Shown piece after piece: positions 8,706 through 17,054 of a DNA stretch of 64,000 nt. The DNA is from Paenibacillus sp. YYML68 (GTDB lineage Bacteria; Bacillota; Bacilli; Paenibacillales; NBRC-103111): the NCBI RefSeq assembly GCF_027923405.1, contig NZ_BQYI01000001.1, positions 1,714,501-1,778,500 of the forward strand, read 5' to 3'. The notes below the pieces were generated by a model that ran no database searches, was not told where the DNA came from, and saw nothing but the letters and a program-made list of their open reading frames with translations. The stretch's first letter is position 1. Every line of letters begins with the position of its first letter. A program made the position numbers and the translations under genes.

Positions 8706-9001
8706 TGGCTATTACAGCGGCAGCACATGCAAAGATGAAAGACTGGCTGCAAGGGATGATCTCTCACGGGACGTACACGAAGGGCGGTGTTGAGACGACG
8801 ATGCCGATCCATGCGATCAGCCAGGCCGGTGACGTCATTACCGTGCAGTTCTATCTGGACGATAACGTCAGCGGCACGATTACGAAATTCAAGGTGATCG
8901 ATAAGGAGGGCGGCGTCTTCGACGACCAGCCGGATAGCATCGTCAAGCCCGCGCTGAACGGGCTGCTCATTACGTTCAAGTACACCCTGAAGCGGGTATG
9001 A
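8705..9001 (+). CDS. Small conserved tail-region protein, unknown function
   Basis: The 98-residue protein has an N-terminal helix (AAAHAKMKDWLQGMISHGTY) and then beta strands (GDVITVQFYLDDNVSGTITK; GLLITFKYTLKRV). It carries no membrane segment or known catalytic motif. It is encoded between the XkdU-like gene and the large fibre gene, so a fibre-adaptor or fibre-assembly role is inferred from position only. The ATG overlaps the previous TGA. An AAGGAGG follows its stop and serves the next gene. Confidence 0.6.
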   Translation: MAITAAAHAKMKDWLQGMISHGTYTKGGVETTMPIHAISQAGDVITVQFYLDDNVSGTITKFKVIDKEGGVFDDQPDSIVKPALNGLLITFKYTLKRV

Positions 9002-9017
9002 AGGAGGCTACTCTTGC

Positions 9018-12000
9018 GTGCAGTATACCAAAATTAACTTTAAGGACCATATCGTCGACGGCAGCGGCAATGTCGTCCAGCAGGGCACTCCGCTGAGTGC
9101 CGGTAATCTTAACAAGATTGAGGGGCTGGCGAAAGATGCCAGCGTACAGTTATCCAGCGAGCTGGCGGCACATGCGGCGCATAGCGGGGTGCTGGACTGG
9201 GAACCTGTCGTATACCGATGGAACATAGCTGCAACAGACAAGCTGGGGCAAGTTCAGGCACCGCATCCATCTGGCGGCACCGATCGTAATAATCAGCTGG
9301 CTCTGCAGCCGTTTCACGCGATTATTAACGGTAACATCATCCTGGTTCGAGGACTTAACAATACAGCAGCTCCCTTGGGATGTAGCCTTGTAACTCTTCC
9401 CGCGCCGCCAGCTGCTGGCGAACGTGACGATCTGGTGTTTTTGGAAGCGTGGCGCGATCAAACAGCACAAGACTGGAAGGTACGAATGCGATGTATCGCT
9501 GGTGTAGACTTCATCAGCTTCAACGCGGATGGTTTCTGTTCTAGAGAGTGGAACGGCTGGGTTTCGGTCAATTACTTGAACATCATGCCACAAGGCGGAA
9601 ATACGGCCCCGATCACTCCGGTTGCAGGCTTCGACAAAACGTTCCTGCCAGTCGAACGTAGAATCACTACTTTCGCTCATACCGTGCACCCGCTAGACGC
9701 AGGGATCTATGTGGCAGGCGATGGAACGGATGCGTCTAAAGGATTGCACAAAACATACGACGGTTACGTGTACGCCATTCCACTGTTCAAAGTACGGCGA
9801 AGAAACTCAGGCGGGTACAGTGTAACGAATCCCAACGGCGCACGCTCTTACTACTCTGCAACATTGGCATCGCCAGGCGGGAACTTCGCGCTGGATGAAA
9901 TTCGGCAAGTTACGGTAGCCAGTACGGCTGGGCTTAGGGTCGGTGATGTTCTGGGGCGTAGTGACGCTGCCAACTTAACGATGCAGGTTATTAGCATTGA
10001 CTCGGCCACAACAGTCACGTTGAAAAATACATCGGGGGCTAGTGCTTTAGGTCTTGGCCTGCCTTTTGTTCTGAAAGCAGACCGCCCTGACGGGTTATTT
10101 GCTGACATTATTGATGAACGGGACGTCACCGATCTTCGCCATAAGACGTACCTTACGGCGCCTTCGTACAGCCAGCTGCTTATAGAGGGATTGGACCAGC
10201 ACCTGCGCGGCGTTATTCAGCCCGAACGACGTAAGATAATGCGGAAGAATTATGTAGGTGTACGGAAAACCCCGATTGATGGGAATCATATATTCTATGC
10301 TTCTTATGATGGAAGCCCAGTTGCAGAGATCGGTGGTCCGGCTCAACTCAGTACGATAGCTGCTCATCCTTCAGTAACTGGCGTCGGCTTCAAGGGTGAC
10401 AAGTCGAAGTATTTGGATTACCCACTTACTTTGTCAGGAAACATTCTGACCATTGATTTCTGGTATTACTACCGTAAAGAAGACGAGAATGCCTATTCGC
10501 ACATTGTTACTTTATTAGATGCTTCGAACGCTCAAGTTTTCACGACGTTCCTGTATGACAATAAATTTTATCATAGTCTTCTAACGGGAGCTGTGAAACC
10601 GAATAACTGGAATCATTTTAGAGTCGTACTCAATAGCGGGAGTTGCACGACCTATATTAATGGAGTTCATGTTGCTGCAGCAGTCATCACGGTCAACCTA
10701 GCCAATGTCGCCAAGCTCCGCGTTGGCAGTAGCCATGCGGGCGGGAACAATACGTTTAACGGGATCATATGCGATCTTTCCCTGAGTACAGTGGACAGGG
10801 GGGCGACATTCGCGACACTTCCCGCAGACTTTATTGCGGGCTACGCCGACATCATGCCGTCATTCAACTACCAGCGTCGCATTAACAGTGACGCATTGAC
10901 ATCGCAGAAATCTTCCTCCGTAGCGAAGGTGCAAAATCAAACACAGGAGCGCGGTGTAACGGTAGCGAAGGGAACAGGCGTAAATACTGCAGTATGGGAA
11001 GTTGGAGACAGGATCAAGATCCGCGGACTGGCAGGAGAGATCATTAGTGGAATCATCGATGCAGATACGGCAGCTGCGCGAATTACCGGCTACATTAGCG
11101 GGGCTGGAACGACAACCGTAGTCTTAACCTTGAATTCCGTTAACGCAATGGCTGTTGGTGATAGCTTTAACGTTGTCTTCAATTCGGGCGCCGTTTCCGG
11201 AAACATCTATACTGTAGCTTCGATTGATACTAGCAAAAATGAAGTTACTTTCAGTGTAAACACATCTGCGACGACTAGCACGACACTTTGGACGGGTGGA
11301 TACATTTACGAAACGACTGCGAGCACTTCCAGCCCTTCAGTACGATCCATTATCGCAGGAGTATCGACGGCAGTGCCTGGCACTTGGACGAGCCTTGGAA
11401 CAACGGAAGCTGAGTTCACCCTTGGTACGTTGCCCGCTGGCCTCGACGTGGAAGAGCTCATCATTGAATACAGCCTTAACATGCCTGCAGGTCAGGGCGG
11501 ATTGTTCCAGCTCTATTCCAACATCCTTGCAGGTGAAGCAAACGGCAAAAAGCTAATCAAAGGCACCGTCGTTGTGACGGATGACTTCGCAGGCAAAGTG
11601 GCGGGTAGCACGGCAGCCAACCCTAACAGAGCATATAGCAATGTCGGAGCTGTTCTTGCTACACCATCTGCGCCCGGTGCTGAACTGAATCAAGCCGATT
11701 ACGATGCGATAAAGAAAATCGATAACGCGCTTAAGCTGGTGACTACCACTGTAAACGGAGATCGAGCGCAAATGTTGATCGGGTTTGATGCGGTGCGCAT
11801 TTTCGAAGATAAATACGGGAAGATACCCGGTGCATACACGACCGTCGAGAAGGCGTCATGGCTGCGAGCCAACGTAGGGAAGCTAGTATTCAAATGGACC
11901 GGATACGGATCTGGACCTGCTGGATTCGGAGCAGAGACTGCACTATGGAACGGCAGCGCATGGCAGTATCCTGCGGCAAATTCTAACTCAGCTCCTGTAA

Positions 12001-12779
12001 CGGTGACACGCAATATATCGGCGGGTACTCTCAATCCATACATCCTGGATTCAGGCTTCACATACATCATCGCGTATGCGCCTGTATCTGATGGCGTGAC
12101 AGCTTCGACCTTATATACAGATTCTGCTTCCGTCGAATATGAGATCATCGCGAGAACGGGTTACGACACCCTCGTTCCTGAGAACCCGCGTCGCGATGCT
12201 GGTAACGCTGGGGTATTGTATGTGCGACGTCAGACCCGCGAGATTGAAAGTCTCTTCCCAGGCAATGACGAAGATAACGGCATCGTGGTAATAGGGGAGT
12301 ACGTTCCGACGCAGGAATATGCCAGCACGTTGACGGGCATTAAGGAGCTGCTGCAAGGGGTGCAGGGCATCGTGCTGACCGCAGGGACGAACCGGCACTA
12401 TGATGCGCTGAATCAGTATGCGAATGCGATCACGCGACTTGTAGGACCCGAGAGTGATCTCAACTACAAGGTGGACCCGCAGCCGCTCATGGCCAACATC
12501 ATCTATGAGAGCGCGAATAACAGCGTGTTACGCTACTGGACAGCTGATGCCCCGCATTCCTTCGGGATCGCGACCATGTTATTCGCAGATGGTCTGCCTG
12601 CTTGGGCGAGTAAAGTGGCCGAGTTCCTTAGTGCTATGCCGCGACTTGTCGAGCATAACGGTGAGATTCTACTTCGATTAGACCTGCGCAGAAGGAGCGA
12701 ATTAACAACCATAGGCTTAGGGGGTTCGGCCACAGTTCGTTACTATCGACTTCCAGGCCGTCCGCTTATTAAAAAGTAA
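9018..12779 (+). CDS. Large tail fibre / receptor-binding protein with LamG-like domain
   Basis: The 1253-residue protein is the likely host-recognition fibre. The N-terminal segment (INFKDHIVDGSGNVVQQGTP ... LSAGNLNKIE) resembles the particle-anchoring ends of fibres. A lectin-like LamG/concanavalin beta-sandwich is visible at about residues 420-600 (FYASYDGSPVAEIGG; LTIDFWYYYRKEDENAYSH; NNWNHFRVVLNSGSCTTYI). Further beta-repeat domains (VGDSFNVVFNSGAVSGNIYT) and a C-terminal helical segment complete it. The GTG at 9018 is chosen because AAGGAGG at 9001-9007 precedes it by 10 bases. The middle is less GC-rich than the baseplate genes, as often seen in exchanged fibre modules. Confidence 0.78.
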   Translation: MQYTKINFKDHIVDGSGNVVQQGTPLSAGNLNKIEGLAKDASVQLSSELAAHAAHSGVLDWEPVVYRWNIAATDKLGQVQAPHPSGGTDRNNQLALQPFHAIINGNIILVRGLNNTAAPLGCSLVTLPAPPAAGERDDLVFLEAWRDQTAQDWKVRMRCIAGVDFISFNADGFCSREWNGWVSVNYLNIMPQGGNTAPITPVAGFDKTFLPVERRITTFAHTVHPLDAGIYVAGDGTDASKGLHKTYDGYVYAIPLFKVRRRNSGGYSVTNPNGARSYYSATLASPGGNFALDEIRQVTVASTAGLRVGDVLGRSDAANLTMQVISIDSATTVTLKNTSGASALGLGLPFVLKADRPDGLFADIIDERDVTDLRHKTYLTAPSYSQLLIEGLDQHLRGVIQPERRKIMRKNYVGVRKTPIDGNHIFYASYDGSPVAEIGGPAQLSTIAAHPSVTGVGFKGDKSKYLDYPLTLSGNILTIDFWYYYRKEDENAYSHIVTLLDASNAQVFTTFLYDNKFYHSLLTGAVKPNNWNHFRVVLNSGSCTTYINGVHVAAAVITVNLANVAKLRVGSSHAGGNNTFNGIICDLSLSTVDRGATFATLPADFIAGYADIMPSFNYQRRINSDALTSQKSSSVAKVQNQTQERGVTVAKGTGVNTAVWEVGDRIKIRGLAGEIISGIIDADTAAARITGYISGAGTTTVVLTLNSVNAMAVGDSFNVVFNSGAVSGNIYTVASIDTSKNEVTFSVNTSATTSTTLWTGGYIYETTASTSSPSVRSIIAGVSTAVPGTWTSLGTTEAEFTLGTLPAGLDVEELIIEYSLNMPAGQGGLFQLYSNILAGEANGKKLIKGTVVVTDDFAGKVAGSTAANPNRAYSNVGAVLATPSAPGAELNQADYDAIKKIDNALKLVTTTVNGDRAQMLIGFDAVRIFEDKYGKIPGAYTTVEKASWLRANVGKLVFKWTGYGSGPAGFGAETALWNGSAWQYPAANSNSAPVTVTRNISAGTLNPYILDSGFTYIIAYAPVSDGVTASTLYTDSASVEYEIIARTGYDTLVPENPRRDAGNAGVLYVRRQTREIESLFPGNDEDNGIVVIGEYVPTQEYASTLTGIKELLQGVQGIVLTAGTNRHYDALNQYANAITRLVGPESDLNYKVDPQPLMANIIYESANNSVLRYWTADAPHSFGIATMLFADGLPAWASKVAEFLSAMPRLVEHNGEILLRLDLRRRSELTTIGLGGSATVRYYRLPGRPLIKK

Positions 12780-12793
12780 GGGAGTAGCGATCG

Positions 12794-13597
12794 ATGGCGA
12801 TAATGAACGCAGTACTTAGTCGACAGGACCATTCGTTACGAGGGCTTAATCGGCCTGCAGCAGGCCCAGGGGAATATGTCGTACAGCTCCCATATGCAAT
12901 CCGGCTCGCTAAGCCTGTAACGTATATCGACGGAGAGGTCCCCAAGACGAATGACTTGGGGCAGCCGCTATATAAAGATAACGTTACGGTGGACGAGCTT
13001 GGAGCGGAAGCTTGGGATGAGGTGACCGAGCGGCAGAAGCCTGTTGCTTGGGAAGAGCGGACGACAACGTATCTTGTGGACGGCGAGAACGTAACGACGA
13101 CAGCTCAGATCCCGATCGAATGGGAAGAGCGAGCACCCGTTATGGTACCTCATCAAGTAACAAGCTACGTAACGTTCGAAGAAGCTCCGGCGCTGTTCAC
13201 GTACGATGAGATAGTAGCCGCGAAGATCGAAAGTATCCAGGCGGTTCATAAAGGGTTGGATCTCGTCTTCTATGATGAGGATTTCTCACTAGAACACTTC
13301 GCCGACGAGCTACAGAGCCATAAAGCGAACATGGGTGACGGGATCATGGCGCTGCATCCGGGTGGCAGCTGTAGAACGGTCAAGCTGCAGCTGGGGAAAG
13401 CGACCGACACGATCCAGCTCTATCTTGAAGCGCAACCAGCTGTCGTCGTAGCTGTAGGAGCGAAGAGCGGCGAGCCCTTCGTCGACTTTGTCGATGGGAT
13501 CGCTATGCTTCCGGAGCCCGCGGATGCTGTATATGTGCTGTTCACGAACACGACGGATCGTTACCGAGATGTATATGCGTTTGGTCTATTGATTTAG
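12794..13597 (+). CDS. Fibre-associated protein of unknown function
   Basis: The 267-residue protein is encoded after the fibre and before the lysis genes, the place of XkdW-type or fibre-chaperone genes. It shows two related segments built around WEERTTTYLVDGENV and WEERAPVMVPHQVTS, then a beta-rich C-terminal half (CRTVKLQLGKATDTIQLYLE; AVVVAVGAKSGEPFVDFV). No signal peptide, membrane helix or enzyme motif is visible. It could be a minor fibre subunit or a fibre-assembly factor; this is inferred from position alone. Confidence 0.55.
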   Translation: MAIMNAVLSRQDHSLRGLNRPAAGPGEYVVQLPYAIRLAKPVTYIDGEVPKTNDLGQPLYKDNVTVDELGAEAWDEVTERQKPVAWEERTTTYLVDGENVTTTAQIPIEWEERAPVMVPHQVTSYVTFEEAPALFTYDEIVAAKIESIQAVHKGLDLVFYDEDFSLEHFADELQSHKANMGDGIMALHPGGSCRTVKLQLGKATDTIQLYLEAQPAVVVAVGAKSGEPFVDFVDGIAMLPEPADAVYVLFTNTTDRYRDVYAFGLLI

Positions 13598-13601
13598 TGG
13601 C

Positions 13602-13626
13602 AAAGCCTCCAATGCTTGGGGGCTTT
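13602..13626 (+). terminator. Hairpin after fibre genes
   Basis: AAAGCCTCC pairs with GGGGGCTTT around the loop AATGCTT, 5 bases after the fibre-associated gene, and is followed by TCTTAATA. The U-run is weak. It may only attenuate transcription before the lysis genes. Confidence 0.5.
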
Positions 13627-13658
13627 CTTAATACCCTCAGAGGGGAGTGGAGTAAACA

Positions 13659-13952
13659 ATGGAACTGCAATCGATGTTGCCCTGGATTGCTGTAGCAGGG
13701 ACAGTAAGCGGTATTGTGCTGGGCTGGAAGGCGAGGTCACGCTCAGTCCAGCAGGACACAGTGGCTGAAGCCAGCAAAGACGCCGCGCTGCAGGCTGATA
13801 TGGCCTACATCAAGCGCGGGGTGGACGATATGCGAGTGGAGATCAAGATGCAGGGCCAGCGCTATGAACAGCTGTCTGAGCGCGTCACGCGCGTTGAAGA
13901 GAGCACGAAGCAAGCACATTATCGCCTCAATCGAATGGATGGAAAGGAGTAA
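13659..13952 (+). CDS. XhlA-like membrane-anchored coiled-coil lysis protein
   Basis: The 97-residue protein has a single N-terminal membrane helix (MLPWIAVAGTVSGIVLGW). A charged coiled-coil follows (AYIKRGVDDMRVEIKMQGQR, EQLSERVTRVEESTKQ). It is the first gene of the lysis cassette and precedes the holin by 5 bases, as xhlA precedes xhlB in PBSX. B. subtilis XhlA carries its membrane helix at the C-terminus, so the topology here is reversed and equivalence is by position and coiled-coil character. AGAGGGGAG precedes the ATG. Confidence 0.65.
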   Translation: MELQSMLPWIAVAGTVSGIVLGWKARSRSVQQDTVAEASKDAALQADMAYIKRGVDDMRVEIKMQGQRYEQLSERVTRVEESTKQAHYRLNRMDGKE

Positions 13953-13957
13953 TCGAG

Positions 13958-14272
13958 ATGCAGGAAGGACAATTTTTCACTTGGGAAGCTCTCTCCGCAA
14001 TGGGGGGAGCTTCGTTGCTGACGTTCTTTATCGTCCAATATTCAAAGGGATTGCTGGATCGTGTCGTTAGTAATCTGCCGACGGACATTTATGCTGTGCT
14101 CGTTGCGTACATGGTACTGCTGGCCGCGCAGCTCGCAACCGGCGCAGAGGCGTTGGACTGGCGTCTGTATGTGCTGACGTTCGCGAATTCGTTTCTCGTC
14201 GCTGCCGCGGCGGGGCAGATTCAGACGAAATCACAGCATCCGCCGGCGATGCAGAAGGAGGAGCGTCCATGA
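13958..14272 (+). CDS. Phage holin
   Basis: The 104-residue protein has about three hydrophobic segments at roughly residues 14-30, 45-61 and 70-86 (LLTFFIVQYSKGL; YAVLVAYMVLLAAQLA; LYVLTFANSFLVAAAAG). A charged C-terminal tail (KSQHPPAMQKEERP) is typical of holins that open the membrane for the lysin. It lies between the XhlA-like gene and the peptidoglycan hydrolase, and its stop overlaps the lysin ATG (ATGA). The family assignment is by size, topology and position. Confidence 0.75.
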   Translation: MQEGQFFTWEALSAMGGASLLTFFIVQYSKGLLDRVVSNLPTDIYAVLVAYMVLLAAQLATGAEALDWRLYVLTFANSFLVAAAAGQIQTKSQHPPAMQKEERP

Positions 14273-14925
14273 GTCGGACTGAGTTTATCGCCGTAGTCGC
14301 GCCGATCGCGGTCAAGCTGCGGAGGGAGGGATCTCCGATCTTTCCTTCCGTTCGGATCGTGCAGGCCATGCTTGAGACTGGATGCGTGCTGCACGGATGG
14401 AATAACCTTGTAGGCTTCAAGGTCGGGAGCGGGAAGCCGAATGCGTTCTGGAAGGGGCGCAGCGTGAGTACGAAGACGTGGGAAGTATACAATGGTGTCC
14501 GCGTCGATGGTGTACAAGCTCACTGGCGTGCTTATGATACGATCGAGGATTGCTTTCGGGACCAGGATCTATTGTTCCAGTGGAGTCGGTATGATCGGGT
14601 GCGCGCAGCGAAGACACCGCAGGAGCAGACGGCCATGCTACGGATGTGTGGGTATGCGACTGATCCGGTGTATGAGCGGAAGTTGAATAGTTTCATCTCC
14701 GGATACGAGCTTTCGAAATATGACTGGGAGGCTGATGAGCCTGTGTTGAATCCAGATGTAGCTAATACGATTATTAATACTTGGATTAAGACTGCGTGGC
14801 ATGGGGCAGAGTCCGCAAAAGCAGGAGCGGGGCGTGAGGCGGTTGCTCAGCTGGAGGAACAGCAGAGGTATTATAATTGGTTGGCGAATGAGCTGCGAAT
14901 TGCTTCAGGACAGCAACCTACATGA
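14269..14925 (+). CDS. Endolysin, GH73-type N-acetylglucosaminidase
   Basis: The 218-residue protein has the glucosaminidase (FlgJ/LytG/AcmA-type GH73) pattern. It opens FIAVVAPIAVKLRREGSPIF, and SVRIVQAMLETG contains the catalytic glutamate of the A-x-x-x-E-T/S-G type. NNLVGFKVG ... WRAYDTIEDCFRDQDLLF ... MLRMCGYATDPVYERKL completes the domain by about residue 150. It would cleave the glycan backbone of peptidoglycan for host lysis. The C-terminal 70 residues are helical and may bind the wall. There is no signal peptide, consistent with holin-dependent release. Its end marks the boundary between tail module and AT-rich cargo. Confidence 0.82.
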   Translation: MSRTEFIAVVAPIAVKLRREGSPIFPSVRIVQAMLETGCVLHGWNNLVGFKVGSGKPNAFWKGRSVSTKTWEVYNGVRVDGVQAHWRAYDTIEDCFRDQDLLFQWSRYDRVRAAKTPQEQTAMLRMCGYATDPVYERKLNSFISGYELSKYDWEADEPVLNPDVANTIINTWIKTAWHGAESAKAGAGREAVAQLEEQQRYYNWLANELRIASGQQPT

Positions 14926-15056
14926 TCCATGTTATATGGGTTCGGTATTCATTAATATTATAAAGAAAACTTTATCGGAAAATGCCGAAAATGTATGGAT
15001 ATTATTGATAAAAAAAATTAAAATTAGCATGTTTGTAATTTGAGAGGAGTGGTTTT

Positions 15057-15983
15057 GTGTATCGGAAGATAAGATTTGAGTATTATCAAGTAGTTTATAG
15101 AACTAAGGATGATACAAAGCATGACCGAGATAGGCTATTTGATTTGGTACAGTGGATGGATAAGGCTAATAAAAAGTCTCTTGAAGGAAGAACTTATAAT
15201 TATCGGCAGGAGCAAGCTCGTCTTGACTCATCATATTGGGATTCCGAACTGAATTACTATTTCCTACATTTGGTTAGACTTCGCGACACAAACATCCCCT
15301 CAAAGGCTAAAGTCGATGCAATTGTAGAACCTATGGAGTTGGAGGATGATGAGTTCATTGGAGAAGAAGTATCGGCACTGTATGATGAAGATAGCCACGT
15401 GTTGATGCTACAACGAAATAAGTTCAGTTTAGGACCTGAAGGTATTGAAGAATACATGAACTTACTTTGGGATAGTGATGATGAAAAAATATATCTGAGA
15501 CCTATTTGTCCACCTGATGCATTTGCACTTGCAAGGAAAGCAACTGAATATAGAAAAATAAATATTAGGTTTGCCGATATTAAGAGTGTTGATAGTAATA
15601 GACTCGGAAGGTTCCAATCCCCACTAAAGAAAATTATATCCTCGTTCAACGAATATGAGGGAATCAATGCTCAAGTAATAATTACTGTTGGAAATGTAAA
15701 AGGATCGTCACTAGATGACGATACTATTAGTGATACCTTGAATGACCTGCAGGAGAATCCACAATTCTTTTCAAAAGCCGAGATTACCAAGAGAGACTGT
15801 GACGATTCAAGGGTTGAAATCTTAGACCTATTTGAGCATAAGGCACATGATTTTGGAACCTTCCGTATGGAAAAGAGGGAATCCTTGGGCCATTATGCGA
15901 TAGCGGAAGAAATGTGGCGTATATATAGTGGAAATGAAGGATGTGCAAACAGGCAAAAGGATATTAACTCATTCTTAAGATAA
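15057..15983 (+). CDS. Cargo protein of unknown function (DUF6731-like)
   Basis: The 308-residue soluble protein is encoded in AT-rich DNA right after the lysin. Features visible are an N-terminal beta/alpha segment (RKIRFEYYQVVYRTKDD), a conserved-looking core (EDDEFIGEEVSALYDEDSHV; LQRNKFSLGPEGIEEYMN) and a C-terminal part (VEILDLFEHKAHDFGTFRME). It resembles from memory the DUF6731 group, whose function is not established. It has no signal peptide, transmembrane helix or nuclease motif that I can identify. The GTG start has GAGAGGAG 8-12 bases upstream. It is 18 bases from the membrane-protein gene and probably cotranscribed, which suggests a two-component effector/defence or lysogenic-conversion unit. 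That role is inference. Confidence 0.6.
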   Translation: MYRKIRFEYYQVVYRTKDDTKHDRDRLFDLVQWMDKANKKSLEGRTYNYRQEQARLDSSYWDSELNYYFLHLVRLRDTNIPSKAKVDAIVEPMELEDDEFIGEEVSALYDEDSHVLMLQRNKFSLGPEGIEEYMNLLWDSDDEKIYLRPICPPDAFALARKATEYRKINIRFADIKSVDSNRLGRFQSPLKKIISSFNEYEGINAQVIITVGNVKGSSLDDDTISDTLNDLQENPQFFSKAEITKRDCDDSRVEILDLFEHKAHDFGTFRMEKRESLGHYAIAEEMWRIYSGNEGCANRQKDINSFLR

Positions 15984-16001
15984 TGTGAAAGGGGGCGAAC
16001 A

Positions 16002-16532
16002 ATGGAAAGGGTGACTAAATTTTTGGGTTGGTTCTACCCTCTCTTGCTAGCTCTACTCCTTTTGGCTCTGGCATTCAAATTTGGGTTCAATAGCAAAGTT
16101 AAATATTTTGATAAAGTGTTAGATGGTTCAATAACTTTTAGCTCGATCGTTGTTGGTTTCCTAGGGGCGTTACTTGGGATACTAATGAGTATTCGAGATA
16201 GTTTAATTGTAAAAGCAATATTTGCAACAAATGAAAAAAAGACGTTGAAGCTGTATTTTCAAGAGACTTTTATCATTGGTTTTGCAGTTGTAATATCCTC
16301 TTGTGTTATGCATGTTATTAGGGAAGATATTTCTTTATTGACTGACTGGATTTTTACGATCTGGTTATTGGTGGTCGCATGGTTTATTCCGTCCACGTAT
16401 CGAATTGTAAGTATTTTAATGTCTGTTTTTTTTAGCTCTAATAATTCAAGTACAAGACCTCAAGGAAACAAGACCAATGATATTACAGCCAGAGAACAGT
16501 TGAAAAAGAATCTAACACGTTATAAAGAGTAA
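16002..16532 (+). CDS. Four-helix membrane protein, partner of the upstream cargo gene
   Basis: The 176-residue protein has four predicted membrane segments at about residues 7-29, 43-65, 87-108 and 114-143 (FLGWFYPLLLALLLLALAFK; FSSIVVGFLGALLGILMSI; FIIGFAVVISSCVMHVI; WIFTIWLLVVAWFIPSTYRI). A short basic cytosolic tail follows. No channel, transporter or enzyme motif is recognised. GAAAGGGGGCG precedes the ATG. It follows the 308-residue cargo gene closely on the same strand, so the two likely work together. Confidence 0.6.
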   Translation: MERVTKFLGWFYPLLLALLLLALAFKFGFNSKVKYFDKVLDGSITFSSIVVGFLGALLGILMSIRDSLIVKAIFATNEKKTLKLYFQETFIIGFAVVISSCVMHVIREDISLLTDWIFTIWLLVVAWFIPSTYRIVSILMSVFFSSNNSSTRPQGNKTNDITAREQLKKNLTRYKE

Positions 16533-16537
16533 CAGTT

Positions 16538-16563
16538 GATTGTCAACAGTAAAACTGACAATC
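16538..16563. terminator. 8-bp inverted repeat after the cargo pair
   Basis: GATTGTCA at 16538-16545 pairs perfectly with TGACAATC at 16556-16563, starting 6 bases after the membrane-protein stop. There is no U-run, so intrinsic termination is uncertain. It may protect the mRNA 3' end. Confidence 0.4.
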
Positions 16564-16624
16564 GGCTAGATGTCAAATTATCTGATATCTGTTACCGCTC
16601 ATATAAAATGTCGGTAGAAACCGG

Positions 16625-16964
16625 GATTATTCTCATTTCAGATGGCGGCCAGCCAGAAGAGTGATTGACGGAAGCAACGGGAGTACCAGCCGCCAAGTAA
16701 CGTGAGAAATCAAACGGTAGGAAGTCAAGGCCGCGCAGCGTTCATTTTAGCCTTGACTTCCGACTCCTTCGATCACGCTATTTCCTTGCCCTGCAATGCT
16801 TTGCAGGGCCTGCCGCACGGCGAGAGACGGGGTGCAGGGGACTGTGTTCCCTGCGTTTCCCCGGAGGGGACGGAAGGGGCGAGTGACTCCACCTTGACTC
16901 GTGATATATCTCTCAGTTGCTTGGCAGACTGACACCACAATTCTCACGCCGTTGTCGGTGAGAA
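16625..16964. ncRNA. Hairpin-rich non-coding block, possible structured RNA
   Basis: About 340 bases without a credible gene hold at least seven consecutive inverted repeats. They are 16625-16711 (outer GATT..TCTCA/TGAGAAATC, inner GGCGGC/GCCGCC), 16720-16761 (12-bp perfect GGAAGTCAAGGC/GCCTTGACTTCC), 16789-16808 (CCCTGCAA/TTGCAGGG), 16834-16854 (GCAGGG/CCCTGC), 16859-16869 (CCCC/GGGG), 16880-16901 (CGAGT/ACTCG) and 16941-16964 (TTCTCAC/GTGAGAA). The block is more GC-rich than the AT-rich genes beside it. I recognise no known RNA family, and neither strand is favoured. It could be a large structured RNA or a decayed mobile-element end. Confidence 0.4.
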
Positions 16965-17000
16965 AATCACCGTCAAATCTATTTAGCCCCTAAATGAATT

Positions 17001-17018
17001 TGGACAGTACACCCCTTA
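17001..17018 (+). repeat. IS3-family left terminal inverted repeat
   Basis: TGGACAGTACACCCCTTA matches the reverse complement of 18601-18618 at 14 of 18 positions. A TACAAT at 17025-17030 just inside could be the -10 of the transposase promoter, with TTGGAC at 17000-17005 as a widely spaced (19 bp) -35. Confidence 0.6.
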
Positions 17019-17054
17019 CTCCGATACAATAATATTGAGGCGGAGGGGAACGAA

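Noticed and set aside
15057-16532. Direct assignment as a Kiwa (KwaAB) system
   Set aside because: Only the pairing of a four-helix membrane protein with a ~310-residue soluble protein is shared. The gene order is reversed, and I could not identify KwaB motifs by eye.
16702-16932. 76-codon frame left of the IS
   Set aside because: It runs through four strong hairpins, has no ribosome site, and its composition follows the structured DNA rather than a protein.
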